From positions 344,652-408,651 of the forward strand of contig SIJG01000086.1 of assembly GCA_023374025.1 (NCBI GenBank): DNA of 64,000 nt, given 5' to 3'. Shown one piece after another: positions 56,361 to 64,000 of the stretch. Source of the DNA: Heterodera schachtii (lineage: Eukaryota; Nematoda; Chromadorea; Rhabditida; Heteroderidae). Every line of letters begins with the position of its first letter. Within the stretch, counting starts at the first letter, position 1. Both the position numbers and the translations under genes were made by a program. The notes beneath the pieces are model-generated. The model was given only the letters and a program-made list of their open reading frames with translations, was not told where the DNA came from and did not search any database.

Positions 56361-56379
56361 AATGTTCTTGGATGAATAA

Positions 56380-57153
56380 TTCAGATTATTTTATATTATA
56401 TTATATTTTTTTACTAATATGTAGATTAAATTATTTTTTAATTTAACACCTTCAATGTTAAAAAAATATTGTCAAATTTCACTGATTTAATTCTCAAATG
56501 GCGCCAGTTGACTTATTTTAATTGAGTTTTTATTCATTTTTTTTCTTCGCAATTGCTATCTTTCCACATATCTTTTAATATTTGTTCTTTGTAATAGTTT
56601 TTTTAATTTTTTATAAAAGCCCGATAATCATTCTTATAGTTAGTTTTTGTTTGAGCTATTTATTACCATCTAAAGAATTTCGAAATTGCTTTTTTGTTGA
56701 ATGGATAGTAATTAAATTTATCAATTAACATTGTTATCATTTCTATTTTTTTACAATATTATTTTTATTACTTTTAAAAAAATTATTTTTTATATTTTAT
56801 GCCATCTGAGCGGAAAATATTTGTGTTGATGAATCATTAAATGTTCACGCTTAAGCTTTTCTTTGCTCAAAAAAAATATAATTTTTTTACTTTTGGTTAA
56901 TTTTTTTTTGAGTATTCTCATTAATGAGATAATATTTATTTTCAGCAGATTATTACAATTAATTATTATTTTAATTTATCGAATTTTAAGAAATAAATTA
57001 TTTCTAATAAGCATTACATTATCTGCTTTTATATTGCTAAATTGTTTAGTAATTTAATAGAAACAATTAGTAATTCATAATATTTTAGCTTTTTTCAATA
57101 AAATTTATATTAAAAATAAAAATTATTTTTTTAAATTCTATTAGTTTTTAAAT
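56380..57153. other. T-rich stretch, nothing firm
   Basis: A very hydrophobic TTG-start frame at 56863-57057 (I/L/F-rich) is most likely compositional noise. No other signal. Confidence 0.35.
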
Positions 57154-57264
57154 TTATTTAATAGCATGACTATAGCATTCCGTTGGCCTATGGCCAATAC
57201 CCAAGCAGCAAACGCATGCTACTTGGTTGCATCCATCAGGCCCAGGATTCTTGTATGACGGGAA
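57154..57264 (-). pseudogene. Zinc-knuckle fragment, probably Gag-derived
   Basis: The minus frame reads FPSYKNPGPDGCNQVACVCC then LGIGHRPTECYSHAIK, TAA. C17, C20, H25 and C30 fit CX2CX4HX4C, the nucleic-acid-binding zinc knuckle of retroelement Gag proteins and some cellular proteins. The GHRPTEC ending is the usual form. GC is about 50%, in sharp contrast to the flanks. No protease, RT or LTR is nearby, so it is an isolated remnant or a single exon. Confidence 0.5.
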
Positions 57265-57359
57265 TTAATTATATTTTGTTGTATTACTGTTTTATAAATA
57301 AATAAATCATTTATTAAATTTTTAAAATTGACTTAATCATATTTTATTATTGCAGTTAG

Positions 57360-57497
57360 AAAATTTCTTAATCATATGTTGATTCAAAATTTCATAATCA
57401 TATGTTGATTCAAAATTTCATAATCATATGTTGATTCAAAATTTCATAATCATATGTTGATTCAAAATTTCATAATCATATGTTGATTCAAAATTTC
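57360..57497. repeat. 26-bp tandem repeat, 5.3 copies
   Basis: The unit AAAATTTCATAATCATATG plus TTGATTC repeats from 57360 to 57489 with a partial sixth copy. Copies 2-5 are identical and copy 1 differs by one base. It carries a CATATG palindrome and a TAATCATATGTTGATTC near-inverted repeat. Minisatellite with recent homogenisation. Not a CRISPR: there are no spacers. Confidence 0.95.
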
Positions 57498-58186
57498 CTT
57501 TAGTTAACTAGAATTTATTTAGCTTTTTCAATCCATTTTTCTGAAGAGAAATGAATTTACTATTTATTTATGAAAATGAAAAAGTAAATTTTATTTAAAT
57601 TTTTGAAATTATTCTTCTTGAAAAACCTCATTGTTAACCAAATTAAAATATATGTGATATCAATATTTTTTAAATTCTTTGGAATTTTTTATTTCAGTGT
57701 TTAATTTTATTTACTATTAATTTATAATTTTTAAATTTTATATATTGCATATAAATAATGTTTCATTAATTTTGATTTTAAAATAATTTTACAAAATGAC
57801 TTCTTTCATTGAATATTTTTTATAAATTTAACCAATAATTGCTGTGCATTTCAAAACAATTTTTTTTGGCTTTTTATTGCTCGTTGTTTAATTGTGTTTG
57901 ATTTAAATTTATCTTTTAACATTTATCATCACCAAGTATTAAAATAATTGTATATTATGCGGACAAAAAATAAAAACGAATTTTTATAGAATAATCCAAG
58001 AATATTAAAACGAATTTTTTGGTTATATCACCAAGTCGCATTTCTAAAAAAATTTACAAGTTCAATTTATAAAATTTATCTAAAAATATTGGTTTTTATC
58101 AATAAATTTTAGTATGTTACTTCAAATTTATGCATATTTATGTAATTAATTAAAATAAATATCAACTTTTTCCTAAGTAAAAGTTT
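57498..58186. other. T-rich stretch, nothing supported
   Basis: No coding-like patch or repeat was recognised. Confidence 0.4.
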
Positions 58187-58369
58187 ATGCAAATTTCTAT
58201 GTTTATTTTTGTTCCGATCATAAAAATATGCGCATATATTTCATCAGTTAAATTTAGGATTGGATTCTTTCACCATATTTTTTTGAATCTTCTGAAAAAA
58301 TTGATTATTGTTTTTTTCCATTCCTATTTTCTTAATATAGCTTTTTTCACTCTGAAGCTTTATGTTTAG
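58187..58369 (+). CDS. ATG-initiated hydrophobic ORF of 60 codons
   Basis: ATG 58187 follows ATCAACTTTTTCCTAAG, an acceptor-like site 9 bp upstream. It reads MQISMFIFVPIIKICAYISS, VKFRIGFFHHIFLNLLKKLI and ends FFTLKLYV. At least one membrane segment is likely. The composition is only partly above background. Confidence 0.3.
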   Translation: MQISMFIFVPIIKICAYISSVKFRIGFFHHIFLNLLKKLIIVFFHSYFLNIAFFTLKLYV

Positions 58370-59765
58370 TTTAAAAAATTTTAAGACCATATTCTAATAA
58401 TTTATTCTTTTTATTCCTGGTTATTAATTTACGTTTATCACCGTGTTTTAAATTATTGTATTTTTCAGTAAAACCTTGTCAAATTGGAAAATATTCTTTG
58501 AGTCAACACCTTCCGTCTTTTCAAAAAATGATTAAAATTATTTTTTATAAATATATATCCAAATTGATTTTCTTTAAATAGAAATGTATGCTTAACAAAT
58601 TATCATTATTTTGGTTCAAATTTATATTTATTATCAAGATATTTTATTATATAAATTACCAATTTTCGTTAATAGCTGGATTTTGATTCAAATTTACCTT
58701 ATTCCGAATTTTTAACAATATTTATGATTAATTTATCGGTTTTTTGTTTTACATTTTGTGGTTTTAAATACTATTAGGATAAAGCATCGAATAAAAAATT
58801 AATTTATGTATTAAATTAATATTTTACTTCTTCAATGTCTTTTAACTATATATTTATTAATTTGTATATGAAACTTTTTTTCATATTATAAGGCTTGTCT
58901 TTTTCCGGTCCTTTTTTCTTCTGTTGCTTTTTATGTTCCGAAGTTTTATTTTTTTAAAGTTTTGGGCTATTTTTTTTTATTAATATTTTGGCTTTTCATT
59001 GCTGGTATATTTTATTTAACTTTCTGCATTAACCAGAGTTTAACAATAAATTCATTTTTGTTGTTGTGTTGAATCTATTTGTTCTTTGTGTTTTTAAAAT
59101 ATAACAAATAAAATTATAAATAGCTTCAAAAAAGCAATAATATCAACAAAATTTTTTTTATTGTTTAGTTGTTTTGTTAATTACTAAAATTTAGATAGTA
59201 ACAATTTGTAAGTGAAATTGCGTGTTTTGATTGATTAAATTTTTTACATTTTTGGGTTCATGTAAAATACACATTTTTTAATTTTCTGGTTTCTATAAAA
59301 TGGTTTTTTTTTTTTTTACATTTATTTGTTAGGGTTCCAAAAGCTCACAATGTGTTTCCACGGTAAAAATTATATTTTGGGTACATTCATAATTTAAAAA
59401 TTTAAAAAAAAAAGAATTAGAAACACCAAGTTTCAAAAAATCATGAGATTCTGTGCTGTACTTCTTATGATTTCTTGTAAATGGAAAAAATAAAAAGTAT
59501 ATAATAGTTAAAATATATTAAAACTTTATTTAATATAGTAAAAATAAAAATTTTATAAAACCAAAACTAAAATTGATAAATATGCACCATTTTAAGTTTC
59601 TTCATAATTAAATAGAAAATTTAGTGCAATTGGGTATTTGAAGAATTGTTTAGATTTTCCATTAACATAAAGATTTATTTGAAATTAGGGGAAATTCAAT
59701 ATAAAAATTGTTTTATGTTAATTTAATTAATTTTTTTATTTTTTATTATAATTTCATTTGGCAAG
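58370..59765. other. T-rich stretch, nothing supported
   Basis: No gene-like patch, structural repeat or hairpin was recognised. Confidence 0.4.
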
Positions 59766-59996
59766 TGACTGTTGTGTCTTACATTCGTCATTGTTCATAA
59801 TGTAGACATACAGAAAGTGTTTTTTCTGAATAATTTGAATCCCTTTATATTATTTTTTACGGACATTAAAAGAGAGAATATTCTGAATAAGTATTACATA
59901 TATTGCTTTTATTACCGAAATTCAGTTGAAATAAATTATTTATATTTTGTTCATTCATTCTATTGCAATATTTGCAAATATTTTTCATTTATATGA
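59766..59996 (+). CDS. Open frame in one copy of a duplicated segment
   Basis: The frame from TTG 59772 reads CLTFVIVHNVDIQKVFFLNN, then LNPFILFFTDIKRENILNKY and YIYCFYYRNSVEINYLYF. The first 20 codons recur at 61.7 kb (HNVDIDKMFFLKYF), with several differences at third positions. That hints at a coding past, although the second copy needs a frameshift to align. Confidence 0.3.
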
Positions 59997-60429
59997 ATTT
60001 AAATTTAAATTCATTTTGTTAATTAGAATTATTTCATATCATTTATTAATAAATGGAATAATATGAATTATCAAAATACATTATTATTTATTTATTTATT
60101 TTTTTTGAAAATGCTCATTGATTTTCCTATACTTTCTTTAAAATTTTTATACATTGTAAAATACATCAATTTTTATTGATAAACAATTTCTGCTTTAATA
60201 TTAAAATAATTTATTTTTCATTAGGGATTAGTTATGATTTTAAATATTAATGTGAAATTCTTTATTTGTCTATATTTTTCTCAAGTTTTGTTGTAAATTT
60301 TAAATGTACCTTTTAAATTAAGAAATTTTTTTTTATTGATTATCCATTTTACGAAATGGCTTATGGTGATAAAAATGAGTAGAACCGGTAGGGTTAGATG
60401 AACTGCTGCGGTTAGTTTATGAATATTCA

Positions 60430-60627
60430 ATGAACAATTTGCATATTAAATTTAATTTCATAATTTTTATAATATTAAAATTTTGTATAATAATTATTGT
60501 GTATTTTTATTTAAATTATTTTTCCATAACATTTATTAGTCTTTACAAATTTTTCTCCTTAAATATTTTAAAAATTTCTTGCTATTCTCTGGTTTATCAC
60601 ATATGTGTACGTGGTAAAATCTTATAG
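60430..60627 (+). CDS. Hydrophobic ATG-initiated ORF, doubtful
   Basis: MNNLHIKFNFIIFIILKFCI is followed by more I/F/Y and a polar end, SCYSLVYHICVRGKIL. It may encode a membrane peptide or be noise. The G-rich patch just upstream (GTAGAACCGGTAGGGTTAG, about 60381) is unexplained. Confidence 0.2.
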   Translation: MNNLHIKFNFIIFIILKFCIIIIVYFYLNYFSITFISLYKFFSLNILKISCYSLVYHICVRGKIL

Positions 60628-61707
60628 TTAATTAAACATTAATTTTTGAAACTCTCAATGTAATTATTTATTAAATTTAATTGTTTATTGATTTTAGTAA
60701 AGTAGTTTTTGTGTGTGTGTAAATCTTTTTAATTTATATTAAGCTTCAAAGGTATCATATATTATAATTTTAATTTCAATTCAAAGATTATGTTATAATA
60801 GCATATAATTAAATAAGAATTTAATCTATACAATTTATTTTTAATAAAATACTTTAATATTTTAAAATATAATTGTAAAATATCTTTGTATAAATTAAAA
60901 AGTGAAAAAAACTTTGTTAATTAATGTCGTTGTCGTCATCTATCACTGTTTTAGCGAGATTGAATTTATTCATCCATCTCTTTTGATTAGAAATATCAGC
61001 CAACCTAATGAATTAATACTTTGGCCTTTCTTCATTAAAATGATTATTAATAATAATAGTTGAAAATAACACCGATTGATGCATATAATTTTCTCGTTAA
61101 ATGTGCTAATTTATATAATTCGTATTTTTAAACGGAGAAAAAGCGATTGAATTCATCTTTATATGGGTAGTTTATTTTCGAACAATTTTTTCTATTATTT
61201 CTATTTTATTTCTCATATAATCTTTTTTAAATTTTATGAAATACTTAAATTAATTTCTATAACTTTGTATGATAATGCTATTTTTTGTGCATTTTGCTTC
61301 AGTGAAAAATTCTTAATTTAATATAAAAGTAAAAAATAAAATTCAAGTTATTTTGTAGTCAAAAGAATCAAAATTTAATACAAATTTTTTTTTAATTATT
61401 AAATAAAATTTACTTAAAATTTAACATAAATTCAAGTTAAATCCCTTAAATCACTTTATTCTATAGACTAATTTTGAGGGTTAAACTTATATTAAAAAAC
61501 TTAGAGTGTTTTTTTCATATTTAATTTTTATATTTTGTTATGGACTCAAGTATTTACTAATTAGTAAAATTGATTATTTTTATTTTTTAAGTTTCTCTTT
61601 TTTCTATCATATTTTTGTTAAAAAGAAGGCATGTATTTTTTTATTTTAAATCAATTTTAAATTAATTCTTTTACTTTTTCTCGACCAGAAGTTCGTCTGT
61701 TTAGAAT

Positions 61708-61830
61708 TCCTTCGACATTCGTCATTGTGTTCATAACGTAGACATTGACAAAATGTTCTTTCTGAAATATTTTTGAATATGTTTAGCAATTATGAATCAC
61801 ACTTTATATTATTTTTTTTGCGAATTTAAG
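61708..61830 (+). repeat. Second copy of the 59.8-kb segment
   Basis: CATTCGTCATTGTGTTCATAAC, GTAGACATTGACAAAATG and TTTATATTATTTTTTTTGCG match 59785-59870 with about 75% identity by eye and a 2-bp insertion. Same orientation. Confidence 0.6.
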
Positions 61831-61851
61831 AATAACAATTGTGTGTAAAGT

Positions 61852-62058
61852 TTGACTCAACTTTTCATTTTTCAAATTAACAACAACTGTTATACAGAAA
61901 TTTATTGTTTCTCGAATTTGCTCTTTTTTGATTCAGTATTTTTTTTAATTATAGATATTTTTAAAAATCCGAAGCCCATAGATCATCAAATTTTAATGCG
62001 AATAGTGCTAATTTTTAAGTTAAATTTTATTAAAATTCTAAATATTTTTAAACCTTAA
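61852..62058 (+). CDS. Open frame of 68 codons, doubtful
   Basis: TTG-start frame: TQLFIFQINNNCYTEIYCFS, then IIDIFKNPKPIDHQILMRIV and LIFKLNFIKI. The central KNPKPIDHQILMR stretch is polar. It lies just after the duplicated segment. No acceptor of quality. Confidence 0.2.
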   Translation: MTQLFIFQINNNCYTEIYCFSNLLFFDSVFFLIIDIFKNPKPIDHQILMRIVLIFKLNFIKILNIFKP

Positions 62059-62240
62059 TATGTTTTTACAAAATTTTTAATTCTTATTTTACTTTCTCAT
62101 GCCATCAAATAGCACCAGTATCATATCATGCATATATTTCAATGCATTATTGTTAAACATTTTTGTCATTCTGTAATTAATATTCATTTATTATTTTTGT
62201 CCTTTCTCCGATCAATAATCTCATATGATTATATAATTAA

Positions 62241-62309
62241 TCAAGATTACTTCACGTAGACTTGTTGAAAGCTGTGCGTAACTCTCCTGTTGAAACATTC
62301 GAAGATTGA
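62241..62309 (+). CDS. Short candidate terminal exon, unknown product
   Basis: The frame SRLLHVDLLKAVRNSPVETF then ED ends TGA 62307-62309. Balanced composition in a GC-richer patch, but only 22 codons and a poor acceptor (TTAATCAAG). Confidence 0.25.
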   Translation, partial: SRLLHVDLLKAVRNSPVETFED

Positions 62310-64000
62310 AATAACAAAAGTTTTTCCAATGATATTTAAGAATTTTTTCAAGTATTTCACCAATGAATTATGTCATATATGTCATGCATTTTTGTTTTAT
62401 TTTGTTTGTTTGTAAGTGAATTTATTGAAGCAACGAATTTGAGAATTTTTTAACAAATAGTTTTTAATTTTTTAAATAAAAATTTCATTATTTAGCTTAA
62501 AGTAATTTTTTATAGAATTTATTTTGGTTTTTATCACCATCTAAAAATTTCTAACTTTCCTACTAATTTATTCCCATTAAAATAAAAATAGTTTTATTTT
62601 AATTTTCTTCATTGTAATATTCTATTTTAAAATTGTTCATTTTATTCTTTCATCATTTTTATTTGCATAATTTGAATAAATTATAATAATCAAAATTGAG
62701 GTTAGTGATTTTTTAGGTATTAATATGGCTTGTTTTATTTTTAAGAATTTACAATTAATAAATCATTTAAAGTAATTATTAATCGCTTCCGTATTTAAAA
62801 AATTATGTTATTTGATAATCTTTAGAAACAAAGTTAAATATCTGCAATTTTTTAAGCCTTTACTTCGGTGATATGTTTCATTAATATAAATAAATTGTTG
62901 GCCAATAACTAAAAATATAAAATTTAATTAATTTAATGAATTGTCACTGTTAAATGAATCGTTTCGATATTTTATTGATATTTAATATTAAAAATAAATT
63001 TCTGTTTTTATTAATAAATTATTTTTCTAACTTTTAATCTAACTTTCACGTTGGTCAGCGCTGCATTAAATTTTGAGGCGAACAACATTGTGTCGTGTTA
63101 GTAAATTTATGAATTCTATATATTATATGAACATAAAATTTGCCTTGTCGTTATGAGTTTGCATATGTCAAAACTTAATGAGATTTAAGTAGCAGATATA
63201 AGGTCAATAAAAACTATTTAGCCCTTTAAGTGGGCAAACAAATTGAATTGTATTAATTAATTTATTATATTTTTGGTCATTTACAATAATAAAAAGCATT
63301 TATTTTTCAATACGTTTGTGGATTTTGTCTTCTTTAAATGATTGTTAAACGGGTTTATTAATTTAACGATTTGTCATTCAGAATTAGTGCAAAAATTCAG
63401 CTGGAAGAAATTATGTCTTTTAATGAAAGTTTTCGAAATATAAATAAATTTTATTTAGAATAAATATTTATTTTTCGTCGTTAATATTAGAATTTGTTTA
63501 AAGAAATTTTATATATTAATACATAGCGAGTAACAGTAAAAAGCATAATTTTTTTTTAAATATTTTATTTATTAAATAGAAGCGAAAAAGTGATAATTGC
63601 GTTAATGAATCTATAAAATTAAATGAAGAGGTCAATAAGATAATTCTAATGCAGATTATTTTTTAAATGATAATCATAATATGCAAAAATTATGATCACG
63701 TAAATGTACATAAATTCCGCAATGGTATAGTTTACTATCCCAAAGTTTAATTTTTTACATTTTGTTAAATATGATTTTTATTAAATATTACAAAGTTTTT
63801 TGTTAAGTCAAATTATTTGATATATGGAAATAAATGCTTAAATTTTTATTTGATATAATAATTTATTTATTTTTAACTATTTTTAGAATAATAGATTACA
63901 GTTAAATTTATTTTCTATATTTTTATTAAATTTTTTTTATATTATTTTGGTAAAACTAGAATTTTTTTAATTTAATAATATAAATTTTTGCTGAAACATT
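62310..64000. other. T-rich stretch with one weak patch
   Basis: At about 63045-63102 (plus) TFTLVSAALNFEANNIVSC is open and contains the acceptor CACGTTGGTCAG. A hairpin, GCCCTTTAAGTGGGC, lies at about 63222. Nothing else. Confidence 0.3.

Noticed and set aside
57183..57197. TTGGCCTATGGCCAA hairpin as a terminator
   Set aside because: Intrinsic terminators are not expected here, and the bases are better explained by the zinc-knuckle coding frame.
57360..57497. CRISPR-like regular repeat
   Set aside because: The repeats abut without spacers, and the window is eukaryotic. It is a minisatellite.
1..64000. Bacterial, plasmid or organelle origin
   Set aside because: Gene density is near zero, LINEs and hAT-type elements are present, and GT-AG introns are plausible. 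No rRNA, tRNA cluster or respiratory gene is seen.

Overview
This 64 kb window is extremely AT-rich (roughly 80% A+T by eye). It looks like intergenic or intronic DNA from a eukaryote, most probably a metazoan. Supporting signs are decayed LINE retrotransposons of the CR1/Jockey type, short hAT-like elements with 8-bp target duplications, tRNA-derived repeats with pol III B-box motifs, and GT-AG intron signals with short T-rich acceptors (TTTTCAG, TTTTTTAG). No operon, Shine-Dalgarno pattern, CRISPR array, rRNA gene or intact tRNA gene is visible. I cannot name the species.

Layout. 1-1740: decayed LINE on the minus strand, with endonuclease and reverse transcriptase. 1984-2822: foldback element whose inverted arms each carry a tRNA-like segment. 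9421-9634: small hAT-like element. 10086-11147: second decayed LINE. 13009-13615: near-perfect 607-bp palindrome. 14286-14915: hAT-like element with a perfect 8-bp duplication, and a truncated inverted copy at 15543-15948. 18146-18345: GGGATCCCG-rich array. 34094-35505: composite flanked by inverted arms of the 13-kb palindrome family. 35718-35940: GC-rich hairpin. 43232-43330, 52521-52625 and 53826-53935: further hAT-type ends. 57154-57264: zinc-knuckle reading frame. 57360-57497: 26-bp tandem array.

Genes. Only one ordinary reading frame is convincing: the minus-strand frame at 53113-53424, with a possible exon just upstream at 53558-53641. All other coding features are short candidate exons or small ORFs (60-225 bp). 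I picked them for non-random amino-acid composition, slightly raised GC, and nearby acceptor or donor signals. In DNA this AT-rich, open frames of 40-60 codons arise by chance many times per 64 kb, so length alone proves nothing and confidence is kept low. None of their products is recognisable.

Large-scale pattern. The plus strand alternates between T-rich blocks (about 3-9.5, 12-13, 15-19, 21-28.7, 41-42.4, 45.1-47.1 and 51-64 kb) and A-rich blocks (about 20.2-21, 28.8-34, 36-41, 42.7-45.1 and 47.4-49.5 kb). Most candidate exons read along the T-rich strand. This would fit large T-rich introns of genes in alternating orientation, with a convergent boundary near 28.8 kb, but it remains an inference. 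Diverged dispersed repeats fill much of the rest.
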